Shown here piece after piece: positions 31,461-42,689 of a stretch of 61,360 nucleotides of DNA. The notes below the pieces were generated by a model, which was given only the letters and a program-made list of their open reading frames with translations, searched no databases and was not told the origin of the DNA. The stretch comes from Brachionus koreanus (lineage: Eukaryota > Rotifera > Eurotatoria > Ploima > Brachionidae), in the NCBI GenBank assembly GCA_016987375.1, contig PJRA01000309.1:344916-406275 (forward strand), given 5' to 3'. Each line of letters opens with the position of its first letter. The first letter of the stretch is position 1. The position numbers and the translations under genes were made by a program.

Positions 31461-31907
31461 AAAACATTATACGTATTAGGAAATTACTAAAATTAAATAG
31501 CAGAGGTTTTACACTTAAATTAAAAGGGCATCTTGATCTTGATGATCAATTTTAAAATATCATTTCAATTCAATCGGTTTATTTTTAGATATTAATCTTT
31601 AATTTAATTTAAAAAATTTTAATGCAACAAGTTTTAAATGTATTGTAAATTAAAAATATAAATATAATTTTTTAAAAAATATTTTCACAATCCATTAATA
31701 AAATCAATTTTTAAATTATTAATTGAATGTATCATTTTTTGTAAAGCTAATTTTTAAGCTTATTTTGTATTTAACATTTGATTTTTATTTTTAAATTTAC
31801 AAATTCTTATATATTAAAAAAATTCAAAGTAAACTTTACAAAAAATCAAATAAATTATTAAAAGATTTAAAATTAGATTAAGAAAAAAGAATACCATAAA
31901 AGGCCTT

Positions 31908-32078
31908 CAATGGACACAACAAGGGCGACGTAAGGTAAGACCAGTAACATGGAAGTCAAAAATCATCAAAGAGCTCACCGAAATGGGAATGAGCAAGGGT
32001 GAAGGCGTAAGATCGACTTGAGTGGAAATCAAAAGTAATGACCCTATGTTCCACAAGGAGTGAATAAGGAAGAAAAAA
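31908..32078 (+). pseudogene. LINE 3' end relic
   Basis: The frame reads QWTQQGRRKVRPVTWKSKII then KELTEMGMSKGEGVRST, a stop, and NDPMFHKE. This matches the widespread W.PqGkRkrGRPk.TWrR...kE..emGlsWgea end of LINE ORF2 proteins. It ends at a short A-rich run (gaagaaaaaaaaaa), as LINE copies do. Two stops and lost residues show decay. Confidence 0.6.
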
Positions 32079-33536
32079 AAAACTTACAAAAATTTTGTTT
32101 ATATATTAAAAATTTTAAAATATGTCTTATCAATGTGTGATATTCTTGGTAACCTATGAAAGAGCTTGTCAAATGGGTGATTTTATCTCGGGTACTTATT
32201 CATTTTACTTTGTTTAAAAACAAAAATAAAAGAAAATTAGGCTTATCAGCTTTTAAATTTTACTTATAAAATAAGTATTTTCAAAATTATCATTTGTATT
32301 TGAAGAAATTATTATTAATCGAATTTAATAAAACAGTATGTATGGCTTGTACTTGCATATCCAAGTGCAACACTACACAAAGGATTGTGAAAATATTTTT
32401 TAAATTTACTTCAAAGATTTGAAAAATTTGTTGCCACAAATCTCAAAAAATAATATTTCTTTAAAATAAAATACTTTTGCTGTCTTGGCTTTATTGATTC
32501 AAATTCTTATTAAAAATTTTAAAGAGAAAAATTTAAAATAAGATTGTCTTAATTTTATATTCATAATAGAATTTTTTTATTTTCACACATTTAAAATCAT
32601 ATTTTTTTATTGAATAAATGCTAGTTAAATTTTACAAGATTTTTTTTTATTTTCTATTCAAATTTTTTAAGATTTTTATTGCATATTTATTTTGAAATAA
32701 ACAAATTCTTATTACACAACGAAACAAACTTAAAATGAACAAAAAAACAAAAACAATTATTTTTTTAAAATAATCACCGACTGCTCCTTCTTTTAAATAT
32801 TTGAATTGTTACTTGCGTTGTGAAATTTACATGTAGTTAAAATTGGAGTTACTTAGCTAAATAGATAACTTTCTTTGTTAATTTTAATTTAATGATTTTT
32901 AGTATAAAAAATAGTTTTAAATTTTCACAACAAACAATTCAGAAACAAATCATAAGCATATGCTTTGAAATGCTTTTTTATTAGCATTCCTAGCCTAGAT
33001 ACAACCTTTGTCGCTAACACAATATATTCCATAGAGGCAATGTGAAATTTAGTAAAAAATTTATTAATTTTTGCTCGTTTTAAATGTATTATACTATTTG
33101 AAAAAGCATTTAAATGTATATTTTTTTTTTATGTTTTTTAATTCTAGAAAAATAAAATACAAAAATTAAAATAATTTTTTTTTATTTTTAACATGACTAA
33201 TTATATGTAAAAAAATTCAAATTAGAATAAAAATCCAATTATGTATAAGACCGATTTTAAGATTTTCTATCAATATCGTAGAGTAAAACGAAATTAAAAT
33301 ATAATTATTCTTTTATAAACACAGGTAGAAAAAAAAATATCAATAAATCAACAAAAGCTAGACACAAATAGTGCATTATAAATAGACTAAAATTTTATTA
33401 CCATCATCTTTTATAGATCTGAATAAAAATTGTTATCAAGTAACAAAATTGAACAACTCCTAGTTGGTTTTTTTGTTTTAATAAATTTGCCCGGTTTGCA
33501 CAAATCCTCTCACAGCCAAAAAAAAAAATTAAATAA
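32079..33536. other. AT-rich intergenic stretch
   Basis: No gene or clear repeat seen. The right edge should contain the UGCG 3' UTR. Confidence 0.4.
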
Positions 33537-35501
33537 TTAATTTAATTTTGTTTCTTGTTCATTCATGTCTATTAGCACACTCATTGGCTTATGGTCACTT
33601 TCTGGATTTTGAAAGACCGGATTGAGAGTCATCGGATTTGAAATTGAATGATGATGTTGATGATGGAAGGCACGATTGGTCCGATTGATGTTCATAGATG
33701 TATTTAATAAGCTCGTTTGGGAAGTCGATTGTGATGGCGAAATTTGAGCTAAAAGAGGAACTGAATTCTCCGCATCTGAGTTATAACTGTTTGAGTTGAG
33801 AGAAGGTGAATTTTTGGTATTGACCGAATAGGAACTGGTTCGTTTGTGGCTACTAATCGGTTTCTTGATTCTGTTAATGCTTTTATTAGACAAAATTAGA
33901 GTCGATGAGGTACCTTGGCTTCTTGGTATGCTTGGCTTTGAATTGTCCTCAATTTCTTCGGCAGTTCCGCCCCATTTTAGTCGATATTTTCCCTCGCGCC
34001 AACGCACTGTTGGATTCGAAGCAGCTTTTAAAAATAGATAGTAACAAATCGATTCTCTATACAGCCAGGCTAACACGTAGTCTAATTTATTGAATGGCAT
34101 TTTGCCGTTTTGAGTGATTTTCAGCAGTGTGTAGTCGGAAATTAGCCAGGCCAGAATATGAAAAAGAAAGAAAACAAGGCTATTCCAGCCAAAAAGAACA
34201 TTCACCGTCCAACAAGAGCACAAACCAAGCAAAAAGCATTCTTGCATAGGCTCTAACCATGCCATAAAATTCAGCTTAAGTCTAAGTTTGCACCAGCGGA
34301 TCATTCGCTTTTTCCATGTCGATATTGAATACGTGGCCGCATTTTGCATTGCTGGCTGATGCGATAGTTGAATAACCCATTTACTTTTTTTTAGAAAAAA
34401 ATTAATAAATTTGAATATTTTATTTCCTAATAGTTTTTTTATTAAGAAAAAAATTTTTTTTCAATCAGTTAATTTTGTGGCCAAAACTTAATGCTTAAAT
34501 ATTTTCACTTTTAAAAAATTTTAATTTTTTTATTCAAATTTGTCACAAAACTATTTCATTTTAGAAGCAACAATATAAAAAATAATTTAAAGAAAATTTT
34601 TGTTTTTTGTCAATAAAAAATTAATTCTAACTTTTTTTGAATTTCTTTATCTTACTTGTCTAGAAATGCCTGTGCCAAATAGTAGTCTTCTGCAATGTAG
34701 TTGCTGAACTTTTGAAGACCACCAATTGAGTCAAGGACTGTTTTTCGCATTAGACATGACATGCCAGTTACACAATTAACTCCGATCAAATTAATGAAAA
34801 GATACATTCGACAGTGAGACGTGCCGAAATAGACCTTTTCGAGAGCGCCTGAAAAGCCCTGTCGGTCGCATGAGAACGGCATTTGATGCACTAGGCCCAC
34901 TTTGTCAGTCATTAAAGTCACCATATCATACAATGTATCATTATTCACTTGATTTTAAAAATAAAATTTTCTTTTTTTTATTTGTCTGTATAATACTTCT
35001 TATTCCTGCGTCAGAAATGAGCATTAGTTCATACTTGGCCACTTGGTAACCTTGTTCCATGTTGTTTATTTTAGGATTTATTCCGACAGTCTTGCCTCCA
35101 CAAAACAATTTTGCGTCAATGCTTGGATACTGTTCGATGAGATTTTTGACCACATTTATAGCCGAATCATTCACGTCCTGAACACAAAACAAAAGCTCAT
35201 AAGTCGGATAGTCCATGACAAAAAATGTCTCCAAATTTTCCTTTAAGTTGTCATCAACGCCCATTAGCGGCTTTATTATCGAAACACCGGGCAGTTTTTC
35301 ACCCTCTACTTTACTACGAGGTTTTTTGTGAAATTTATACTTGCTTAAAGTAAAGTATTTTAATAATTAAAATGGCTTTAAAATTATTAATTTGCTAGAG
35401 ATGTACCCGTAAATGATCGATATAAAATGCACAGACCATATGGCTACAAAATAAATAAAAAACAATATAGCTACAATAAAAATGACTATTTCATAACCCA
35501 T
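33537..35501 (-). CDS. UGCG: Ceramide glucosyltransferase with long C-terminal extension
   Basis: Exons 35501-35407, 35343-34997, 34947-34656, 34383-33537; 526 residues. An N-terminal membrane anchor (about 5-30) is followed by the GT21 catalytic domain: [17 protein letters not shown], the D1 region [22 protein letters not shown]2 in [18 protein letters not shown]3 in YIAEDYYLA, and the (R/Q)xxRW motif RMIRW. The C-terminal membrane helices and [13 protein letters not shown] match too. The enzyme makes glucosylceramide from UDP-glucose and ceramide on the cytosolic Golgi face. Human UGCG ends at the TAEEI motif (394 aa). Here about 120 residues rich in Ser, Asn, Thr and His (including QHHHH) follow it, which is unusual. 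Confidence 0.93.
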
Positions 35502-37184
35502 TTGGTTGTTTTAAATGCTGGTTATCTATTTGGTGTTCAACAAGTATCAAACATTGCTATTTAGATAGCATAAATCTAAATAGGAAAGTAAAAATAATGA
35601 ACAGTTTTGAATAATTTTAGAGGAGAAAAGCGAAAAATAATTTATATTGGGTTGCTAGAGAGTAGGATTTTATTGTAGGATTACTAATAGAAATAAAATG
35701 CAAAACTAAAAACACAAATGGTTTAAAATTTTTTTCTATTTTTATCTTTTTTTTTAACATGCTATCTATGATTTTTTCATTTGACTAAAATAATAATAAA
35801 TACTTAGTCACTAATTTTTTTATCTAATAAAATATTATTCACTATTTATTCAAAATGAAATAAATTTAGCTCAGTAGAATATTGATTCGCTTGAAAGATC
35901 TTAGAACATAATTTTTTTTTAGAAAATTCACTAGATTAATTTATAATAATAATTAGTTATATTAGAATAAAGTTTTTGCACGCAGTCCTATTCCATTCTG
36001 GAGCATTATTGACTAATTGGTCTCATTCAGTGTTAATTTGTGTTCGAATAGCAATTAAAAAAATTAGAATGTCTTTCTGACATATAACAAATTTCGGTTT
36101 ATTCGCAAAACAAAAATGCATGACAACTATTAAATCTGGAACCTTGTTTGTTGCTTAGGCTTTTTAGAGATTTGATTGTCTGGTTGGAACATTAGAATAG
36201 AACAAACCAAATTTAATGCGTTGTCAGCTCTTATGCATAAATTAATTTTTTTTTAATTTCAAACCTTAGGGATTTTATCACTTATAAACATTGAAAAAAA
36301 AAATGAATAAAAACTAAATTATGCTTTAAATTAAAATTTAGTATGAAAATAAAAAAAAATTAAGTTCAAATAGAAAAAAAAAAAACAAAAAAAATCATTT
36401 TTTTAGTCGAGAATAACTGTTTTTTAAATTTGAATTTAAATAATATTTACCAAAATTTCAAATTTATTCATGTAAATTAGAAGCGCATAATGCTTAATTG
36501 AAAAATTAGCCTAATTATATTTATTAGTTTAATCCTTCAAGCATATTTGAAGATCTTAATTATTTTCAAATTTAAAATTGTATGTAAAAATAAATAAAAT
36601 TTAAATAATCAAAATTCAAATTTTTTTTTTCTATTTGAATTGACAAACAGTTTGGTTTACTTTTACTTTTTGAAAAAATGTTTCGTTTAACTATTTTTTT
36701 TTCAACAAAACTTTAAAAAAAAATATCTGCTCAGAGAAAAAGAAACCCTAACTTTTTTCACGCTGTATAATTCTAAAGTACACATCATTACACAAAATTA
36801 GTAAAATCCAATTTTGTTATTAAATATAAAATATGTCTAGAATTTTTTATCTAAATATTTAATTTTTAAATTTTTATTTCTTTCCATTCATAAAAATTAA
36901 ACCAAAAAGAAATTTTATAAAATATATCAAATTTAAAACATGATAATTAAACAATGAGTAAAAAAATCTTTGAGATCAAATGTGTTTTCAATTTAAAAAA
37001 TCTTTTTATTTGATATTTTATCAAAATATCGAATAATAAAGTAAATAAAAAATTATTGAAAAATTTTTTTATTTTTTTTTATTGAATTTCACTAATAATT
37101 ATTAAGTTAATTTTAAAAACAACAATTTTACCTAAAATATCGGAATAATACATATAAAATTAAAGCGTTTAGGCAGAAAAAAAA
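35502..37184. other. AT-rich intergenic stretch
   Basis: Between the UGCG start and the TMEM65 stop, both minus strand. No gene, RNA or clear repeat seen. Confidence 0.4.
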
Positions 37185-38042
37185 TTATGCTTCATCATCG
37201 GAATTTTCATTGTCTTTATGGTTGTCTTTTTTGAATAGTAAAGGAAACATTCCAATAATGCATCCGACAAAAATGGACAAAGACTTGGACTAAAAAATAA
37301 ATTAGTTTAGTGTGGATCAAAAATTTGTCCGTAAAAAAAGGCTTACAATGACCAAAGACCAGTTAACTTTAGGCAAGTTCATTTGTTCGGGCGTGAGCTT
37401 AGGCAGTCCGATCAGCCGAGTGCAAAATGTGTCAATGTGGTGAGCTAGACCTATGCCAGCAACGTCCGAGAACGCATTGCCTAAACCAGCTGCTGCCATG
37501 GTTGAAATCGGCAGGTACATACCAATGTAACTCTCTATCATGTCTCCCTTTAAAATAATTTTAGAAAAAAAATTAAAAATTAATTTTAAGTGTTTTACAG
37601 CCACAATCATGACAAAATTATCAACAAATCCAAAGCCAATAAAAGGCAAACCGTTTTGGAAACATACAACAAAAATTTGTTTCCAAGATGGACTTTCAAG
37701 TGCTTTTGATTCTTTATTTTATATGAATAAAAATGATTTAAAAAGAAAAAAATTTTTAATTTTATTTTTACCATTAAGCTGAGTCTCTTGCTCAGCCTTT
37801 ATTAGTTCTTCTTTAATAATAACTCTTTCGTTAATAGTTAACGTGTTGATAAATTCTCTTGCTAAAAGAGCTGTCTCTATTTTAACTCCATTGAACTCAA
37901 ATCGGTTAGATTGATGATTTAATGTTGAATTTAGATTATAATCTATAATGGACGAGTAGAATTGAGTTGTAGGAATTTTTAGAGGTAATTTTATTAAGCT
38001 CTTTGGAACGGCCAAAAATTTGAGACTCCGAGACAATGACAT
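37185..38042 (-). CDS. TMEM65: TMEM65, mitochondrial inner-membrane protein
   Basis: Exons 38042-37772, 37711-37599, 37547-37347, 37289-37185; 229 residues. The N-terminus is basic and Ser/Leu-rich (RSLKFLAVPKSLIKLPLK), a likely mitochondrial presequence. The family core follows: FQNGLPFIGFGFVDNFVMIV, YIGMYLPISTMAAAGLGNAF, SDVAGIGLAHHID, LTPEQMNLPK and the last helix FVGCIIGMFPLLF. In mammals TMEM65 is an inner-membrane protein needed for Na+-dependent mitochondrial Ca2+ efflux and is also reported at cardiac gap junctions. Human TMEM65 is 240 aa. The ATG directly follows GCAATAG, an acceptor-like site. Confidence 0.9.
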
Positions 38043-39200
38043 CTATTGCATTCAAAAAGAAAAATTAAAGTCTAATCTTGAACATTTTATTGTAAAAGAT
38101 TTCTTCGATCAAAGTTTATTTTGAAATTCTACTTACTTCTAGTGCAAATGATATAATTTATGAATTTTTTGAAATATTTTATGAATATAGCTATATTAAG
38201 TTTGGTATTTGGTTTTTTTTAGTAAACCAAAGTTACAAAAAATAATTTGAGACGCTTTTAATTAACAATTGATTTTAAAGGCTTAAATTTTTCAATTCTA
38301 TAAAAATAATCAATAATTGAAATTTAAATATTTTAAATATTTTTTTATATTGATTTTTTAATCATAACTTTTAAAGAATAAAAATATTAGATTTTAAATT
38401 TTTTTTTTTATTTAAAGCTAATTTTTTTTTAGATTATTTCAGCTCTAATTTTTTAGTTTGATTTTATTAATTTTTCAAAAGTGCAGTACGATCTTTGAAG
38501 GAAAAAGATTAATCTAATGATTTTGTTATGTGACAATGTTTTTTGTTGTTTTTTGTATTCCTTTTTAGAAAAAAATACGTCCTAGTGAAAAATTAATTTG
38601 ATTTTAGAATATTGTGACACTATTTTTTAAAAAATGCGATTTATCAAGTAATCTTAATTAGACTTTTTTTAATTGATAAAACATGTCTAATAGAAATTAG
38701 GCATTTGCGTAAATTTTAATAAATCTAAAATGTTGGATTAAATTTCATTTTTTAAATCTCTTTTTCTGATATACATTTATATCAAATTTCTTTTTTTTTC
38801 ATGCTGTCTCTTCCATGAAAAAATACCTGTACACGAAGCCGATCACTCTTCCGTGAATAAATTAAGTTATTTTAAGAAAAAATATATTTTGTCTTTGATT
38901 TGGACAAAGCTAAAAATATTCAAAAAGTTTATCTAAAATTAGAAAAATAGATAAAATATTTGTTATATAGGACTCTTGGTTGCTGAATGCAATAAAATAT
39001 TAGCCAAAAAATGAAGCCAGATAATTTTTTTTCCGAATATTATTCTTCAAAAATTGATTTAAGTTTAGTTTATTGAATAAAAAATAAATGGCACAATTGA
39101 TGACATTCACTTGTGTTATGTCTGTTAATTACTTGAATATGGTTTGAAAAAAACCCTTGCGATATCATGCATGGGATAACTTCTGATTCTTAGGTTTTAG
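38043..39200. other. AT-rich intergenic stretch
   Basis: No gene or repeat recognised. Confidence 0.4.
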
Positions 39201-39232
39201 TGCACGCATCGGCCCCCTTAGGATGCGTGCAT
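39201..39232. repeat. GC-rich hairpin
   Basis: tgcacgcatc at 39201-39210 pairs exactly with gatgcgtgca at 39222-39231 around an 11-nt loop. The 10-bp stem is half GC in a genome that is otherwise very AT-rich. Confidence 0.6.
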
Positions 39233-39304
39233 AAAAATTTAAATGCAGATTTCATGATTTGACGCGGCGTTAAAATTCAAAAAACATGTAATTATCGCTG
39301 GGTC

Positions 39305-39507
39305 AAAAACCGAAAATGCGGGCTTGACCCCGCATTAAAAACTGAAAATTAATAAGTAAACTTGAGTTATGGTGCGGGTTTAATAATTAGGTTTACAAAA
39401 AAACTAAAAAATTAAATAAAATAATTGAAAATATTTTTTAATCGTTTCTAATTTAATTCATAATTTTCAGTTTTTAATGCGGGATCAAACCCGCATTTTC
39501 GGTTTTT
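39305..39507. mobile_element. Foldback element with 47-bp arms, each containing its own hairpin
   Basis: Left arm 39305-39351 and right arm 39461-39507 are inverted copies with two mismatches. Both carry aaaaaccgaaaatgcggg, and each arm also folds on itself (aatgcggg...cccgcatt). The spacer is 109 bp of AT-rich sequence with no ORF. Confidence 0.7.
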
Positions 39508-40140
39508 GGGTTTTTGTTTTTTAAGGTTTACGGTAATTGATATTTTGACCGTAAACAATTAAATCTTAACCTTCAACATATTTTTATTTGCTGATTCAAA
39601 TTTAAGAAAAATTTTTTTTTTTTTTTTCAAGGGCTAACCACCAGGTTCTATTGAGAGAATTTTTAAATATCGTTAAGCTTAATAATTGGAAACATGTCTA
39701 TTTCTTGTCTATACCAAATCACAAATAATATATTTATTTATAACTTAAAAAAAAATTTGAAGAAAAAAAACTTTTAACTTTGTTAAAGATAATTTTTTTC
39801 CTTAATTGAAAATCTTTTTCAATAAATAAAATTCAAAAAATAAAAATAAATTAATATCAAAATTTATTTTCAATAATTAAACAAAAAATATATTTAAAAT
39901 TGTTTTCAGTCACTTTTAGAAACTGATTTAAAATAGTTTATAGCCATGCACAAAATATATATTCGCACAAGCTTAATAATCTACCAACTTTTGCTGCATT
40001 GCAATTTAGCTTTTCTATAATTTTTTTCTCTCTCGTTTGCATTGCATGTACTAAAATAGAGAATACTAATTTACAAATAACCTTAACACCGATTTGCATG
40101 CTTTCAAATTTTTAACAAAACTCACATTTTGACTAAGACT
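39508..40140. other. AT-rich intergenic stretch before RPL35A
   Basis: No gene seen. The right end carries a pyrimidine-rich run near 40150-40176 that could be the 5'-TOP start of the RPL35A transcript. Confidence 0.4.
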
Positions 40141-40208
40141 CGTAATTTTTTTCTCTCTGTGTTTCTTGCTTTCCCTAGCCATCATCGATAAGTAATCAAA
40201 TTTATCTT

Positions 40209-40283
40209 TAAATGATGAAAAATTGGAATTACCGTTTGATCTATAGTGAAACTATCCGAGCGGCAAATTTTTTTTCTGATAAA
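40209..40283 (+). ncRNA. C/D box snoRNA, SNORD65/snR77-like, copy 1
   Basis: C box ATGATGA at 40212-40218, D box CTGA at 40276-40279, a short closing stem (TTTA/TAAA), a D'-like TTGA and a C'-like GTGAAAC. The D' guide TGGAATTACCG is complementary to the universally conserved 18S 530-loop sequence CGGUAAUUCCA. The fifth nucleotide upstream of the D' box pairs with the U of GGU, the residue known as Um578 in yeast and Um627 in human 18S, methylated by snR77 and SNORD65. Confidence 0.82.
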
Positions 40284-40313
40284 TTGTCTACTAAGATTGT
40301 TTTTTAATCTAGA

Positions 40314-40388
40314 ATTAATGATGAAAAATTGGAATTACCGTTTGAATCTAATGAAACAATAAAAGCGGCAATTTAAATTTCTGAAACT
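40314..40388 (+). ncRNA. C/D box snoRNA, SNORD65/snR77-like, copy 2
   Basis: Tandem copy: C box ATGATGA at 40318-40324, D box CTGA at 40381-40384, the same D' guide (TTGGAATTACCG) followed by TTTGA, and C'-like ATGAAAC. The guide is identical to copy 1 while flanks differ, as expected under selection on the guide. Confidence 0.82.
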
Positions 40389-40415
40389 CTTCTTAAAATT
40401 ATTTTCTCTATTTTT

Positions 40416-40489
40416 TTTAATGATGAAAATTGGAATTACCGTTTGATTCGAATGAAACACTCAACGCGGCATATTAATTTTCTGAAAAA
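40416..40489 (+). ncRNA. C/D box snoRNA, SNORD65/snR77-like, copy 3
   Basis: Third copy: C box ATGATGA at 40420-40426, D box CTGA at 40482-40485, the same D' guide and D' box, and C'-like ATGAAAC. A T-run before the C box and an A-run after the D box form the closing stem. It ends about 55 bp before the acceptor-like gttttag at 40543. Confidence 0.82.
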
Positions 40490-40568
40490 AAATTTTTTTT
40501 TTGCTATTATCACTTTGTCTTATTAAATTTTTATGTGTTTTAGATTAAATAATTCTCTTTAATTGAGG

Positions 40569-41040
40569 ATGAGCTCGAAAAGTAAAGTAAATAGTCGTCT
40601 TTACGTCAAAGCAGTTTTCACCGGATACAGAAGAAGCCACCGTATTCAACACGAAAACACAGCTTTGCTTAAAATCGATGGTGTCCAGAATCAACAAGAC
40701 GCTCACTTCTATTTGGGCAAACGATGCGCTTTTGTGTACAGAGCTAAAAAGTAATTTTTCTAAATGTGTCTTGTCCGGGACCAATTGACTATTTTTTACA
40801 TTTAGCAAGACCGCCATTGCTGGTCGCAAAGAAAAAAAAGCCAACCACTTGAGAGTAATTTGGGGAAAAGTGACCAGACCACATGGTAACAGTGGTGCTG
40901 TTAGAGCCCAATTCCGCAGAAACTTGCCTTCAAAAGCCATCGGCAGAAGAGTCCGAGTTGTGAGTATTGCTAAATTAAACTTTTTATTTTAAAAGTAAAT
41001 TTTTTATTTTTTTAAGATGTTGTATCCTTCAAATATTTAA
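40569..41040 (+). CDS. RPL35A: 60S ribosomal protein L35a (eL33)
   Basis: Coding exons 40569-40750, 40806-40959, 41017-41040; 119 residues. It matches eL33 end to end: [84 protein letters not shown]. The start is ATG at 40569; an in-frame TTG two codons upstream is not used. An acceptor-like ttttag at 40543, 25 bp upstream, and a candidate donor at 40192 define a 5' UTR intron of about 350 nt that would contain the three snoRNAs. A pyrimidine-rich run near 40150-40176 suggests a 5'-TOP transcript, typical of ribosomal protein genes. Human eL33 is 110 aa; the extra residues are at the N-terminus. Confidence 0.95.
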
Positions 41041-42689
41041 ATACAAATGGCGTAAAAATATTTGAATAATTTTGAAAATAAATTATTTAAAAAAAATCTT
41101 TGATCTTTTATTATTTTAATTAAATATATTTTTTTTAATTTAGTCGTAGAAATAAATATGAATGCAACGCTTTAAGCGTTAACTCTGGCAATAAGAATTT
41201 TAACTTTAGGTGTTTTAGACTCAGCAATTCAATTTGATAATCCATTCCGATCAAACATCTTGCATCATAATTTTTGATATTTTTTTCTGTAATATTTAGC
41301 CATTTTTTCTAGGTTTATATTTTTCCTTTGAAACTCTAAATGTTAACTGATACCATCTAATTTGAATGAAATGCTTTTTCGTAAGTCCAGAATATTCCAA
41401 ACACTTTAAATAGATCATTTGGATAATACGTAGTGACATAAAACATTTTAAATTAAAAATTGATAATTTTTTATTTTCCATTTGATTTTATAAATCGGAT
41501 AAAATGTAAAAAATCCGGATAAGCTCAAATTAATCACATTAGATAAATTGCTGCCAAGAAATAAAATATAAATAATCAATAATTTCATTCTCTATTCAAT
41601 TTATTTATTAGTTCAAACAAATCGAAAGCTAAATTGATTGAAATAAAATTTAGAAATTTTCTTTTTATTTTTTATTTTGTTATTGTTAGTGTTTTGACGT
41701 ATTATAGACACATCATGTTTTATTATTGATCTTTATCAAATATTCTTACATAAAACCGAATTATGATTCCAGGTTCAGTCAAAGAAAGGCTAAATTAGAT
41801 TTTGATTTGAAACCTCTCAAGTAGAATTTGATTAGTTTTTTGTTTTTAGCTAATGCAAAGCGAAAGCGAAAATCAATTTTATCAGCTGTAACATGAACGG
41901 ATGAGACACATCATTTCTATACGACACGTCAATGATGTACCTATAAATAATATCTATATACTTGGAAAAATTTCTCTCTAGTATTTGATGACTATTGACC
42001 TCTTTTAATACAGGAATAATACAAGTGGATTTTCATTATTTTCATTATCTCATAAAACTTAAGTGTTCAGTTTTTTATTTCATAATCGAAATATAAAATT
42101 CAATAATAGCTATGAAAAAAAATAATTATTGCAAAAATGTATTTAATATTTTAGAATAAATTTAGGCTCAAATTGCATTGAGAAACAATAAGAACAAAAA
42201 TTATCTAAATTCTAAATAATACAAAGTAAATTAATAATTAATAAAAATGAGTCCATAATTGAATAATAAAACTATTATTTGTCTCAATTTAGTCTCTATC
42301 ACAACCAGTGTATATTTTTGTTGTTGTTGTTGTTGCCAGTATCTATTTGTTTCCGCTTCAATCAACACCATATTTATTTATCACTATTAAATGATATTTC
42401 TATTGATTTTCGGATACATTAAGTCTGATACGGTTTCCCGGCATGAAACTTATATTATTTAGATAATTAGATTATTGACAAACAAGGATTCATCTATAAG
42501 AATTTTTTCTTAATTCACCAAATTTAATCATAACTTCCTTTAATTACGTGGCATTTTCTAAATTGTGTTTAATATCCGCATTTATTAATGTCTTTTAAAT
42601 ACCCTTTGCTAAACAAAAAAATAAAATAGACTCATTTTTTAATTTCTTTAATTTTCAAATTCAAAGGTAAGAAATTAGTCCGCTTGAAC
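41041..42689. other. AT-rich intergenic stretch upstream of the sGC gene
   Basis: No ORF with a recognisable domain. A (GTT)n tract lies at 42319-42335. An acceptor-like gaaattag sits 11 bp before the sGC ATG, so a 5' UTR intron may extend into this region. Confidence 0.4.

Noticed and set aside
42319..42335. Coding CAG/GTT-type repeat
   Set aside because: The (GTT)n tract is intergenic with no open frame around it.
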